NCBI RefSeq assembly: GCF_017639205.1
Contig: NZ_CP071139.1
Span: forward strand, 8,958,917-9,022,916
Reading direction: 5' to 3'
Source: Streptomyces nojiriensis
GTDB taxonomy: Bacteria > Actinomycetota > Actinomycetes > Streptomycetales > Streptomycetaceae
DNA length: 64,000 nt
The notes under the pieces were generated by a model. The model made no database searches. It was not told the origin of the DNA and worked only from the letters and a program-made list of their open reading frames with translations. The position numbers were made by a program, and so were the translations under genes. Of this stretch, positions 42,290-51,348 are shown piece by piece; positions within the stretch are counted from its first letter, which is position 1; every line of letters begins with the position of its first letter.

Positions 42290-44854
42290 ATGTGGACACG
42301 CGTTGGCCGGACCGTATCGGTCCTGACAATCACCGTCTTGATGGTGGTGGCTGCTGCTCCCCTGAATGTTGCGGCGGACAGGGTCTGCGCTGCGGCGGAA
42401 GGACATCTGGAAGCCGGCTCGCTCGACCGTGCGAAGAAGCTCTATGAATCCGTGAAGCCGGCCGACGACGAGCGCAACTGTGCTGTGAAAGGCCTTCAGC
42501 TCGTGGCGGCGGCGCGGCATGCGGCGGCGGAGCTGGTAACAGATGGCGAGCAGCTGATTCGCTCGGGACACCTCAATAGGGCGGAGCGGATGTTCCGCGT
42601 CGCGCTCAAGGTTGATGCAGCCAACGCGGGCGCAGTGGCGGGTATTGCCAGGGTGGCAGATCTGGAAAGTCGCCCCCTGCCGACGGCGGCATCGAACTGG
42701 GATCGGTTCTACGGAGACTGGGTCCTACCCGTAGGCAGACTCGTGCTCTTCAGTACTATCGGCCTCCTGGTGCTCGGTGCGATCGCTGGTCTGTCGTCAA
42801 TGCTCTGGGTCAAAGTAGGCTCAGTTGCCTGGCCGACCGGGGCCAGGCGCACTGCGAAAGGTGTCGGCTGCGCCCTGCTGGTCAGCGCGGCGATCATGAC
42901 GCCTCTGTTCGCCATGTTCAATCCCTTCACTCCGACGTGGATGCAGTGCTGGATCGCAGCGTTGGTCATTTTCGTCATTGGGTTGGTTGCAGGCTTTCTG
43001 CTGTGGTGGGGTACGCGCCAGAGTCGCTTCCTGGACTGGCTGGCCTTGCTCGTCTCACTCGGCGTTTTGGTCGTGGCAGCGATCGTGATTCTGATGGTGC
43101 CCATCGCTTACGAGACACGTCTGATGGCGGCCCACATCGCTCTTGCCCTGATCGGTGTTGTTCTGACCTCGGCAGCGTTCGGGCAGAACCTGCGCCTGCA
43201 GGTGGAAGTACAGCAGCCCGACGGGAACGTGAACGCTGCAGCCACCGACTATCTGCTGGCTCGCATGAAGGGGCTCGGCACGGAAACACCGAAGGGTCTC
43301 GAGCGAGCCGACTCCGCCCTGGCCACCACCCCTTTGAGCAAGATCTCCAACGAAGAGCTGAGCGTGCTGCCCGCCGGCAACGTCGTCGGGGCATTGTCAC
43401 GTCTGTTCTTCGCCCTTCGACCCGGTCTCACCTGGCGGGCACGCGTGACGCTCGTGGATGACAACAGGGTGGCGACCGCTGTCTCCCGCAACGGTCGGCA
43501 TGCGGCAAGCGCGGTGTTCAGCAGGATGGAACTCGGCCTCCCCGTGGACACTGACCAGGACCGGGCAAGGGCGCAGATGCTCACCGGTGCTGCCGCCTTC
43601 GTGCTGGTGCACCTCAGCGAAGTGCACCAAGAGCTGAAGGAGGATCTGTGCGGGGCTCGGAAATGGAAGAGCGTCGCGCTGCTGGTCATCGCCAAGAGCA
43701 AGTCTCTCCTGGAAAATGAGGATCGAAGCACGCGCCGTGTGGATCTTCTGTCCCGAGCCACGGACAAGGACCCCGGGAACGTGTTGGCACGCTTCGAGTA
43801 CCTGTGGGCAGGCTACGCGAACATCCCGCACGAAGAAACGAACTACGCGTCATTTGCGCGGACACTCGATACAGAATACGAAAGAGCAGGTGGCCTGCAA
43901 GAAAAGCTTGATGAAGAGGAAGGGTGGGTGCCGCTGAAGATCCGCGTTCTATACAGTCGCACCACGCAATGGATTAACGCCTACGAGGCCGCCCGCGAAA
44001 AGGGGACCCACGTGGACGTCGGAGTAGCCGCCTACCTGCAGAATGCGAAGAAATCCGCAGACGAGCTTCAACGCTTGTGTACGGTATCTTGGAATCGTAA
44101 GGAGCTGCAGCGCAAAGCCGAGGAAATGCGCCCGTTCGCTGAGAATCTTCAGCTCTGTATCGACGCCTTGAACGGCGTGAATCTGGACAATGTTCCAGAA
44201 GGGCATTCCCACAAGGGCGCCAATCCATCGCCGAGGCTGACCTACGATCACGCATGCCTGCACATGTTCCTGGCCAGCCAGCTTCCTCGCAGGAAGCGCA
44301 AGCAGCAGCGTGAGAATGCTCTGGACGATTTGCAATTCGCGCTCGTCACAGAACGCGACAGGAAGGACGCCGCAGCAGATCCGTGCTTTCGAGAGTTGCG
44401 GTCCGATGAAAGGTTCAGGCAGCTGGTGCATGATCAGCCGCCTCAGGAATTCCTTGACCTGCCTGCTTTCGTAGGTCGTCGTGTGAAGCTTGAGGAAGTT
44501 GGTGTTACCACTGTTGGCGAAGTTATTCGCCACACCCGCACCACTCAGCTTCAGGAACAGCTAGCTGCACATTTGGAGGTTTCGGCCGCGATCGTGCAGC
44601 AAATGCGCGACGTTGCGTTGCTCGCGCAAGTCCACGAAGACTTGAGCGACCCCCGCATGCTGCACGTTCTCCTCAGTGCGGGTATCACCTCCCGGGAAGC
44701 ACTGTGTGAGGCGGCGCGCCGCGACGAAAGTGAACTCCTGCACCTGGTTGAAACCCGTGCTTCTGAAGAGCACTTGACCAGCCTGGCGGGCGTCAAGAAG
44801 CCTCAGCTGTGGCTAACGGTCGTCAAACGCAAACGATGCCCCTGGGGACGCTGA
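42290..44854 (+). CDS. large TPR-containing multi-pass membrane protein, lower GC
   Basis: A protein of 854 residues, fully open. Residues 8-28 are a signal/anchor helix. About 32-125 hold two TPR-like repeats (AEGHLEAGSLDRAKKLYESV; LIRSGHLNRAERMFRVALKV). Five or six membrane helices lie at about 145-300. A long soluble region follows with further helical repeats (LSRATDKDPGNVLARFEYLW). The last 130 residues (FVGRRVKLEEVGVTTVGEVI, LHVLLSAGITSREALCEAA) resemble helix-hairpin-helix DUF4332-like domains. The gene is visibly lower in GC than its neighbours, as if acquired from elsewhere. A scaffold or sensor is possible; the function is unknown. Confidence 0.7.
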   Translation: MWTRVGRTVSVLTITVLMVVAAAPLNVAADRVCAAAEGHLEAGSLDRAKKLYESVKPADDERNCAVKGLQLVAAARHAAAELVTDGEQLIRSGHLNRAERMFRVALKVDAANAGAVAGIARVADLESRPLPTAASNWDRFYGDWVLPVGRLVLFSTIGLLVLGAIAGLSSMLWVKVGSVAWPTGARRTAKGVGCALLVSAAIMTPLFAMFNPFTPTWMQCWIAALVIFVIGLVAGFLLWWGTRQSRFLDWLALLVSLGVLVVAAIVILMVPIAYETRLMAAHIALALIGVVLTSAAFGQNLRLQVEVQQPDGNVNAAATDYLLARMKGLGTETPKGLERADSALATTPLSKISNEELSVLPAGNVVGALSRLFFALRPGLTWRARVTLVDDNRVATAVSRNGRHAASAVFSRMELGLPVDTDQDRARAQMLTGAAAFVLVHLSEVHQELKEDLCGARKWKSVALLVIAKSKSLLENEDRSTRRVDLLSRATDKDPGNVLARFEYLWAGYANIPHEETNYASFARTLDTEYERAGGLQEKLDEEEGWVPLKIRVLYSRTTQWINAYEAAREKGTHVDVGVAAYLQNAKKSADELQRLCTVSWNRKELQRKAEEMRPFAENLQLCIDALNGVNLDNVPEGHSHKGANPSPRLTYDHACLHMFLASQLPRRKRKQQRENALDDLQFALVTERDRKDAAADPCFRELRSDERFRQLVHDQPPQEFLDLPAFVGRRVKLEEVGVTTVGEVIRHTRTTQLQEQLAAHLEVSAAIVQQMRDVALLAQVHEDLSDPRMLHVLLSAGITSREALCEAARRDESELLHLVETRASEEHLTSLAGVKKPQLWLTVVKRKRCPWGR

Positions 44855-45029
44855 CCAGAGCTCACGTCCTCGCCGCAGGCGCTACGGGCGCACCAACAGT
44901 GTGGCTTTGGCGGTGCGACACCACCTGCCCGTGCGTCAGGAAGCCGTACGGGCGAAGGGCCAGAACGCCTGGAAGGCAATCCTGGTACACCCGAGAGTGC
45001 TGGAACCGAACCTACTGATAGCCGCAAAC

Positions 45030-45054
45030 CCAGCCCCGCGACAGCTGGGGCTGG
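45030..45054 (+). terminator. hairpin after the large membrane protein
   Basis: CCAGCCCC and GGGGCTGG pair around a 9-base loop, 176 bases beyond the stop of the 42290-44854 gene. Confidence 0.5.
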
Positions 45055-45079
45055 TCGGTTTGTCGGTGTTGCCGGGGGT

Positions 45080-45523
45080 TTGGCCTGGGTGGGTTTTGCG
45101 GCCGGTTTCGGATACGACCGGATCGTGTTGCGCGGGGATTTCCCGGCCGTGCTGGGCGGTGAGCGCTTCGGCGTGATCCTCGACCCGGTCGGGGGCGCGA
45201 CCCGCCGTGCCGTCCTGGAGCAGCCGGCGGCCCACGGGCGGCTCGCGGTGTTCGGCAGCCTCGCCCCTTTCGAAGGCGTCCCGGCCGACCCCGGCGACCT
45301 GCTCATGAACGGTAGGTCACTGGTGACGTACAACAGCAGCCTCCTCGCCGACACCCACCCCGAGCGCCTCGCCGACAGCGCCCGCCGCGCTCTCGCCCTC
45401 GTCGCGGACGGCAGCGTACGCGTGGACATCACCGCCGAGTACGGCTTGGAGGATCTGGCCACTGCTGTGCAGCGGCTCGCCGAGGGCGGCACCCGCGGCA
45501 AGAGCGTGCTGCGTATCGCCTGA
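45080..45523 (+). pseudogene. zinc-type/MDR alcohol dehydrogenase, C-terminal fragment
   Basis: GYDRIVLRGDFPAVLGGERF, GVILDPVGGATRRAVLEQPA, HGRLAVFGSLAPFEGV and DLATAVQRLAEGGTRGKSVL are the second half of a medium-chain dehydrogenase/quinone oxidoreductase. The N-terminal catalytic domain and the GxGxxG of the nucleotide fold are missing. No start or ribosome site is evident, so it is a truncated relic. Confidence 0.65.
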
Positions 45524-45611
45524 CGGCACCCCGGGCCGCCCGCCACCCCGAGCCGTCCACCGCCCCCCGTTCCCGGCGGGGCGGTGGGCGGCGGGGTGGG
45601 TTGGTGTGTGG

Positions 45612-46016
45612 TCAGGGCGTGGTGTCGGGGTCGCAGGTTGCGCGGTGTAGTCCGATGGTGTGTAGGGCTCGTATGAGTGCTTCTTCGTCGTTTGCGCGTA
45701 CGAGGTGGACGGCTCCGTCGGTGGTGGTGATGCCGAGGTCGGCGGGGGTGGTTTCTGTTTTTGTGCGGAGTACGACGCCGCTGGGCGGGTCGAGGGCGCG
45801 TACTGCGTGGAAGATGCCGAGTGCGGTGGGGTCGTCTCGGAAGTTGCCGGTCAGGGTCAGGACGGTGATGTCGGGGAGCAGGGCCCGGGCGTGGGCCAGG
45901 GCGATGGCGGGTGTGTGGGCGTGGGAGATGACCTGGAAGTGGGGGTTGCGCTGGATCCGTGACCGCAGCAGGTCCAGCTCCGGGCCTTCGGCCATGCCGG
46001 CGAGCAGGACTGTCAT
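45612..46016 (-). CDS. receiver-like small protein
   Basis: A protein of 134 residues. The alternation of strands and helices (MTVLLAGMAEGPELDLLRSR, FQVISHAHTPAIALAHARAL, LPDITVLTLTGNFRDDPTAL, VHLVRANDEEALIRALHTIG) resembles a response-regulator receiver fold. The phosphorylatable Asp would be in LLPDITVL, but the N-terminal acidic pair is not obvious. It may be a degenerate receiver. A tandem-repeat array lies immediately upstream, where its promoter should be. Confidence 0.5.
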   Translation of the reverse strand: MTVLLAGMAEGPELDLLRSRIQRNPHFQVISHAHTPAIALAHARALLPDITVLTLTGNFRDDPTALGIFHAVRALDPPSGVVLRTKTETTPADLGITTTDGAVHLVRANDEEALIRALHTIGLHRATCDPDTTP

Positions 46017-46039
46017 CACAGTCCCTCATCCTCCGCCGC

Positions 46040-46310
46040 GGCAGCGGGCCCGTCGACCTGGGGTCTGTCGAGCCGGGGTCGGTCGGTCCGGGTCTGTCGA
46101 TCCGGGGTCTGTCGACCTGGGGTCTGTCGACCTGGGGTCTGTCGACCTGGGGTCGGTCGGTCCGGGTCTGTCGGGCTGGGGTCTGTCGATTCGTGTGTGT
46201 CGGGCCGTGTGTGTCGGGTTGTGGGTGTCGTTCTGGGGTGTGTCGGGCGGTGGGTGTCGTGGTGGGCTGGTCGGTTTCGGTTTGTCGGGTCGGGTGTGCT
46301 GTCTGTCGTG
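46040..46310. repeat. tandem repeat array, 15-bp unit
   Basis: GTCTGTCGACCTGGG repeats directly about four times between 46090 and 46155, with degenerate copies (GTCTGTCGATCCGGG, GTCGGTCGGTCCGGG) on both sides and a looser TGTCGGG-rich continuation to about 46310. It lies between two divergent genes. Confidence 0.7.
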
Positions 46311-46413
46311 TGTTCCTCTCGGGTGGGGGGTGTGGCTGTGTGTACGCGTCGTGTCGGGTGCGGGGCTCGTTGCCGGTCTACGCTGCAGGTCCACGGTCCG
46401 GGAGGAGTGGCAG

Positions 46414-47013
46414 ATGACGGGTACGGCGATCCTGGATCTGCGGCCGCAGGCCCGGGTCGTGGCCGGTCTGGTGGCCGCTGTTCCCGACGCCGGGCTTGCC
46501 GGCCCGACGCCCTGTCCCGGGTACACGGTCGCCGGTCTGGTGGGTCACCTCGCGGGCCTGTCTGCTGCTTTCCGTGACGCCGCCCGCAAGGACCTGGGTG
46601 CCACGACGGACACGCCTCCCGGCACGGCCGTGCCCGTTCTGCCTGCGTGCTGGCGTGAGGAGCTGCCCGGGGTCCTGGGTGAGCTGGCCGAGGCCTGGCG
46701 GGACCCGGCGGCCTGGAGCGGCATGACCCGTGCGGGCGGTGTGGACCTGCCCGGGTCCGTCGCTGCCGTGGTGGCCGCCGACGAGCTGGTGGTCCACGGA
46801 TGGGATCTGGCCCGGGCCACTGGCCTGGAGTACGTCCCCGACCCGGCCGCGCTGCGTGCCTCGTACGGGTTCCTGCGGGAGGCCGCGCAGGACGCGGGCC
46901 GCGGCGGGGGCATCTTCGGTGCGGTCGTGCCCGTGCCGGAGGGCGCCCCGCTGCTGGAGCGGGCCATCGGCCTGAGCGGCCGCGACCCGGCCTGGACGCC
47001 GCCGTCCCCCTGA
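46414..47013 (+). CDS. TIGR03086-type DinB/maleylpyruvate-isomerase-fold protein
   Basis: A protein of 199 residues, with GGAGGAG upstream of the ATG. The four-helix fold is shown by PTPCPGYTVAGLVGHLAGLS (first metal-binding His) and AADELVVHGWDLARATG (second, HGWDLA). A third ligand is less clear. The family is mycothiol-dependent or of unknown activity; TIGR03086 is the best fit. Single gene bounded by repeat arrays on both sides. Confidence 0.75.
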   Translation: MTGTAILDLRPQARVVAGLVAAVPDAGLAGPTPCPGYTVAGLVGHLAGLSAAFRDAARKDLGATTDTPPGTAVPVLPACWREELPGVLGELAEAWRDPAAWSGMTRAGGVDLPGSVAAVVAADELVVHGWDLARATGLEYVPDPAALRASYGFLREAAQDAGRGGGIFGAVVPVPEGAPLLERAIGLSGRDPAWTPPSP

Positions 47014-47029
47014 CACCACGGCGGACAGC

Positions 47030-47990
47030 AAACCACCACCCCACCACCACCGCCCCGCCGGCCGGCGGGCCACCGTCCACGGTTCACCGCCCACGCCGAC
47101 GGCCCACCGCCTGCCGTCTGCCGTCCACGGCCTGCAGGGCCCACCACCCACCGTCCAGGGCGCACGACCTACCGTCCAGGGCCTACCACCCACCGGCCAG
47201 GGCCTACCACCCACCGGCCATGGCCGACGGCCGCGGCGGGCGGCCCAATGCGGGCGAGCCACGGCCCACCACCTACCGCCTACCGCCTGCCGTTCACGGC
47301 CTGCGGGGCCACTACCCACCGTCCAGGGCCCACGGCCTACCGCCCACGGTCCGTGGCCCGGTCACGGCCGGCGGCCGACGGGCTTGCGGCCCACCACCTA
47401 CCGGCCGCCACCTACCGGTCACGGCCTGCACGTCCACGCCGATGGCCCACGGCCCACGCCCGACGGGCCACCGGCCACGCCCGACAGCCCACCGGCCACG
47501 CCTGACGGCCACGGCCCACGGCCACCGGCCACGGCCCACGGCCACCGGCCATGGCCGACGGCCGCGGCGGGCGGCCAATGCGGGCGAGCCACGGCCCACC
47601 ACCTACCGCCTACCGCCTGCCGTTCACGGCCTGCGGGGCCCACCACCCACCGTCCAGGGCCCACGGCCTACCGCCCACGGTCCGTGGCCCGGTCACGGCC
47701 CACGGCCCACGGGCTTGCGGCCCACCATCTACCGGCCACCACCTACCGGCCGCCACCTGCCGGTCACGGCCTACCCGGCCACGCCCGATGGCCCACGGCC
47801 CACCGGCCACGCCCGACGGGCCACGGCCCACCGGCCACGCCCGACGGGCCACGGCCTGCCGCCCACCGTCCATGGCCGACGGCCGCGGCGGGCGGCTCAA
47901 TGCGGGCGAGCCAGGGCCCACCGCCTACCGCCCATGGCCGGCTGGCCACGGTCCACGGTCGATGGTCGATGGGCCGGGCTTGTGGTTTTG
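47030..47990. repeat. macrosatellite: direct repeats of about 325 bp made of CCACGGCC-type subrepeats
   Basis: The marker ATGGCCGACGGCCGCGG recurs at about 47219, 47551 and 47872, giving units of 331 and 321 bases that agree almost base for base for the first 200 bases. Within each unit short CCACCGGCCACGG / CCTACCGCC steps repeat every 7-12 bases. A less regular lead-in spans 47030-47218. No convincing gene: both strands are open but low in complexity. Confidence 0.8.
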
Positions 47991-48003
47991 GGGGTGGGGG
48001 TTT

Positions 48004-48465
48004 TCAGGTCTGGCATTGCTTTGTTGCCGCGGGGGACCAGCCGCTCCAGGCGGCGCCGGCGGCCCGGGCGTGGACCCGGATCTCCACCTTCACCGGGCCG
48101 CACACCCGTGTCGTGCTCCCCACCTCGAGGGGGCCCACGGACTCGCCCGCCCGCACATGGGTGCGGCCGCTGCCCACTTTCTCCCAGTGGCCGCCGTCGA
48201 CGACACGGAAGAACGCCTCGTAGGAGACGTCCACCCCCCTCGTTCCGGTGTTGCGTGCCCTGATGTGCGCCGTGATCTCCCGTGTGGGGAACCGGCCGGC
48301 CGATCCCCGCTCGGCGCTGATGCAGCCGTTGACGGCCACCCGGCCGGTGGAGGTGCCCCCGCCGCAGGCGACCGCCGGGGCGCGGGCGCCGGCCGGGACC
48401 GCCAGCACGGTCAGCACGCCCAGCGCGGCCGCGCCCAGGACCGTTCCCGTACGCCTCAGCAGCAA
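48004..48465 (-). CDS. small secreted protein with four cysteines
   Basis: A protein of 153 residues from a TTG at 48465 (GAAGGGAAC upstream). The signal peptide is about residues 1-28 (TVLGAAALGVLTVLAVPAGA). The mature part begins PAVACGGGTSTGRVAVNGCI, then EAFFRVVDGGHWEKVGSGRT and VKVEIRVHARAAGAAWSGWS, ending KQC. Four Cys suggest two disulfides and a small beta-sandwich. Extracellular; function unknown. Confidence 0.6.
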   Translation of the reverse strand: MLLRRTGTVLGAAALGVLTVLAVPAGARAPAVACGGGTSTGRVAVNGCISAERGSAGRFPTREITAHIRARNTGTRGVDVSYEAFFRVVDGGHWEKVGSGRTHVRAGESVGPLEVGSTTRVCGPVKVEIRVHARAAGAAWSGWSPAATKQCQT

Positions 48466-49220
48466 TGTCTCGTTCCCTTCTCCGGGCCGGTGTCGGTGAG
48501 GAGACCATGGCCCCCCGCAGGCATGGCGGGCAGCGTTTCGCCCACGGTTTCGCCCACATGGACGCGGACGGACCCGGACGGACGCGGACGGACGCGGACG
48601 GGCGCGGCGGGGCGGGGCGGGCGGACCGTGACGGGGGAGGGGCCCGGCGCGGTACGGCCGTACCGGGCCGGACTCTCCGGCCCGGTACGGGCGGTGCACT
48701 GCCCCTGCGGCCGTGCCGGGTACGGGCACGGCGCGCTCCGGCCGTGCCGGGCCTGCGGCCCGCCCCCTTTTCCCGGCCTGCGGGGCGGTTCCGGTCCTGG
48801 GCCGGCGGCTTTCCCGGCCTCTGGGGCGGTTCCGGCCGGCGGCCGGCTGTCCCGGAAGGGGGTACGGCTGGTGACAGCCGGTGAGATCCGGGCGTCTGGG
48901 GGGTGACCCGCCCCATAGGGCCCACGTCACATACGAGCCGGGGTAGTAGCCCCCGCAGGCCCTGTACCGGCCCCTGGTGGTGGCCTCCACCTGCACGGAT
49001 CCCTCCGGCACCGGCGGGGGGCGGCTGGTGTCCGGCTGCGAGGGCGCTTAGTAACCAGGGTCGTTGCCAGGGGGTCGGGCCGTCTGTAGAACTGGATGAG
49101 TCGCCAGGCGGCAGGGGTACTTCACCCGCCGCCGACGAACCCCTCTCCACCGCGTGAGTGGCTCACGCATGTCTTCGGCATGCCTGCGACCGCCCTTGTT
49201 TCCCTGTGGAAGGTCAATCC
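48466..49220. other. 750-bp stretch with hairpins
   Basis: At 48658-48690 lies a 15-bp perfect hairpin. A leftward frame at 48905-49011 reads GSVQVEATTRGRYRACGGYY followed by PGSYVTWALWGG, possibly the end of another secreted protein. The 5' leader of the transglycosylase has two small hairpins at 49152-49168 (GCGTGAG-TGG-CTCACGC) and about 49167-49183 (GCATG...CATGC). No complete gene. Confidence 0.35.
48658..48690. terminator. 15-bp perfect hairpin
   Basis: CCGTACCGGGCCGGA and its exact complement surround the loop CTC. No gene ends close by on either strand, so it may also be a relic of a transposon end. Confidence 0.4.
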
Positions 49221-49625
49221 GTGTCCAACACCGTCATCCGCCGCATCGCCGCTTCCAAGAAGGCCCTCGCGGGCTCCGTCGTCGCCCTGGGCGTCGCCGG
49301 CTCCATGCTCGCCGCCGTTCCCGCCCAGGCGGCCCCGGTGAGCGCCAAGGCGATCGCGCAGCAGATGATCAAGGACCCGGCCCAGTTCGCCGCGTTCGAC
49401 AAGATCATCTCCCATGAGAGCGGCTGGGACTACACCGCGACCAACGCCTCTTCCGGTGCCTACGGCCTGGCCCAGGCCCTGCCGGCCTCGAAGATGGCCT
49501 CCGCGGGTGCGGACTGGAAGACCAACCCGGCCACCCAGATCAAGTGGGGCCTGGACTACATGAACGACCGCTACGGCAGCCCGGTCGGCGCCTGGAACTT
49601 CTGGTCCGCCAACCACTGGTACTAA
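49221..49625 (+). CDS. secreted lytic transglycosylase-like protein
   Basis: A prot of 134 residues from the GTG at 49221 (GGAAGG seven bases upstream). The signal peptide spans about residues 1-38 (KKALAGSVVALGVAGSMLAA, PAQAAP). The mature domain is SLT-type: FDKIISHESGWDYTATNASS with the catalytic Glu in ISHESGW, GAYGLAQALPASKM, and WGLDYMNDRYGSPVGAWNFW at the end. It cleaves peptidoglycan glycan strands at the cell surface. It is as small as other Streptomyces members of this family. A terminator follows. Confidence 0.85.
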   Translation: MSNTVIRRIAASKKALAGSVVALGVAGSMLAAVPAQAAPVSAKAIAQQMIKDPAQFAAFDKIISHESGWDYTATNASSGAYGLAQALPASKMASAGADWKTNPATQIKWGLDYMNDRYGSPVGAWNFWSANHWY

Positions 49626-49656
49626 GCCGCCACCAGCGGACAGCACAGCACGCATA

Positions 49657-49696
49657 CGACGACGCCCGGCCCGGACACCCCGGCCGGGCGTCGTCG
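49657..49696 (+). terminator. 15-bp hairpin after the transglycosylase
   Basis: CGACGACGCCCGGCC and its exact complement are separated by 10 bases and start 32 bases past the stop. Confidence 0.7.
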
Positions 49697-50492
49697 CGTC
49701 CGCGGCCACCGCCGTCTTCCCCAAGGCCCGGCGAGGCGGGCGGTCACAGGGACGGAGCCCGGCCGACGCGGCCCTGCCGCACCCGCCGGCCGGCACCGGG
49801 CGGCGGCACCGGGCGTGCCGGGCGGAAACGGCATCCGGCATCCGGTGGTGTGCGGGCCGGGAGGACGGCCGGCGGCACGGCGTGGTCTTCGTGCACGGCA
49901 TCACGCCGCGGGAGCCGGGACCGCGTGCGGGGGTGTCCGCGGATCCTCGCGTCGCCGGTCACGGACACGCAGGGATGGCGCAGGGTGTTCGGCCCGGCGG
50001 CGGACGGCGAGGGCGTGGTGCGGGCCGGCGCGTTCGGCGGATGGTCCTCCGCCGCCGAAACACGGGCCGGGGGACGGTGTGGCGCGACCGGCCGGCATGC
50101 CCCGTGACGCGGTGGAGACGGTCCGCCGCGGACCGTCCGCCGGCGGTGTTCTCCCGTGCCGGGGGACGGCGTGGACATCTGCGGCTCCGGAACCGGGGAA
50201 GAGCCCGGGCGGCGGGGTGAGCGGCGGGACCTCCTGCTGCCCGGACCGGTGGCGGCCGGCGTCCCGCACCCCGGGACGGCCGGTGTGCACGGCCCGAAGA
50301 CGGGTCCTACCGGGACCGGGCCGGGGCCGGGCCGGGGCCGGGACCGCCACACACTGGCATTCACGGAGACCCGGTTCGGCCTGGGCCTGCCCCGCGGCGT
50401 ACTGGAGGACGGGCCGCTGCCCGCCTGAGTCATCGCCCGGGCGGCACCGGACGCAGGGGCCACGGCAGCGGGGCGCCGCGCCCCCGGCACAG
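49697..50492. other. 800-bp stretch of worn sequence
   Basis: No gene can be recognised with confidence. One rightward frame ends with HTLAFTETRFGLGLPRGVLE and a stop at about 50426-50428, reminiscent of the end of a serine hydrolase, and another at 49882 opens MVFVHGI. Both look like remnants. Confidence 0.3.
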
Positions 50493-50658
50493 GCGGTCTC
50501 TTTCGGATCGTGCCGGCCGGGCCCGCGGCGTCCGGTGCCGTGCATGGCATGGCATGGCGGAGGGGCGCGCCGTGTACCGGACGTACTCGGGCGTCCCGGC
50601 GACGCGGCCGGGTGCGGTGCCGGTCGCCGCGGGCCCGGCGGGATCCGAAAGGGACGGC
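50493..50658. mobile_element. MITE-like element, copy B (166 bp)
   Basis: Starts GCGGTCTCTTTCGGATCGTG and ends GATCCGAAAGGGACGGC; the interior matches the reverse complement of 37830-37990 at most positions, including GGACGTACTCGGGCG. No identical target duplication is left at its ends (ACAG against CTGG). It has an ATGGC-rich expansion of about six bases in the middle relative to copy A. Confidence 0.7.
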
Positions 50659-50661
50659 CTG

Positions 50662-50825
50662 GGTGTCTTGCCGATCATGCCGGGCTCGCGGTGGCCGGCA
50701 CCGCGCCTCGCCGCGTCGCCCCCTCGTCCGCCTTGCGATGCTTCCCCTCGGCCCTGGCGGGCCTGGGGAGAAAGACCCACGGAACCGGCCACCGCTCCCT
50801 GATCCGGCCTGACCGGCAAGACACC
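50662..50825. mobile_element. second MITE-like element, directly next to copy B (164 bp)
   Basis: GGTGTCTTGCCGATCA at the left end and its near-complement TGACCGGCAAGACACC at the right (one mismatch in 16) form terminal inverted repeats. The left half also resembles the inner part of the copy A/B family (GCCGGGCTCGCGGTGGCCGGCACCGCGCC), so the two families are related. No coding capacity. Confidence 0.6.
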
Positions 50826-50865
50826 CCTTGGGGTCCGGCCCCGTGGCCGAACCCCAGGACCAGGC

Positions 50866-51200
50866 CGGCCCCCGGCCCCTGGTCTGGCCCCTGGCCCCTG
50901 GTCTGGCCCCTGGCCCCTGGTCTGGCCCCTGGCCCCTGGTCTGGCCCCGGCCTTGCCTCCGGCCCCGCCCCCGGTCCCGGCCGCGCACCGCGTCCCTGGC
51001 CCAGGCCTGCCCTCAGTCCCGGCCCGCGCCCGGCCCGCGCCCGGCCCGCGCCCCGGTCCCGGCCCTGCCTCCGGCCCCGCCCCCGGTCCCGGCCGCGCAC
51101 CGCGTCCCCGGCCCAGGCCTGCCCTCAGTCCCGGCCCGCGCCCGGCCGCACCGCGCCCCCGGCCTAGGCCCCGCCTCCGGCCCCGGCCCGCCCCCGGCCC
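50866..51200. repeat. C-rich tandem repeats ahead of the MFS gene
   Basis: Four near-identical units CCCCTGGTCTGGCCCCTGG (19-20 bases) lie at 50870-50945. From about 50950 a unit of about 112 bases (GCCTCCGGCCCCGCCCCCGG, then GCGCACCGCGTCCC...) is repeated twice, with further GGCCCGCGCCC steps. No gene. Confidence 0.7.
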
Positions 51201-51348
51201 CGCACCGCGCCCCCGGCCGCGTACCGCGTCCCCGGTCCCGGTTGGACTGCGCTGGGTGGCGGGCGGTCCCACAATGGGACCGGGGCATGCGCGTGGCCGT
51301 TCCGCGGCGGTGCCCCCCCGGCTCGCGCCGGCTGAGAGGAACGCGTTC

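Noticed and set aside
46040..47990. Possible CRISPR array
   Set aside because: Repeats are tandem without unique spacers of constant length, and no cas gene is near.
48880..49220. c-di-AMP (ydaO) riboswitch upstream of the transglycosylase
   Set aside because: I could not find the conserved GGGG(T)GAA and CAGCTAACCTCGTAGGC blocks; only two simple hairpins are seen.
49744..50988. Long rightward and leftward frames through 49.7-51.2 kb as genes
   Set aside because: They cross two MITE-like elements and tandem repeats and give Gly/Arg/Pro-rich products without motifs.
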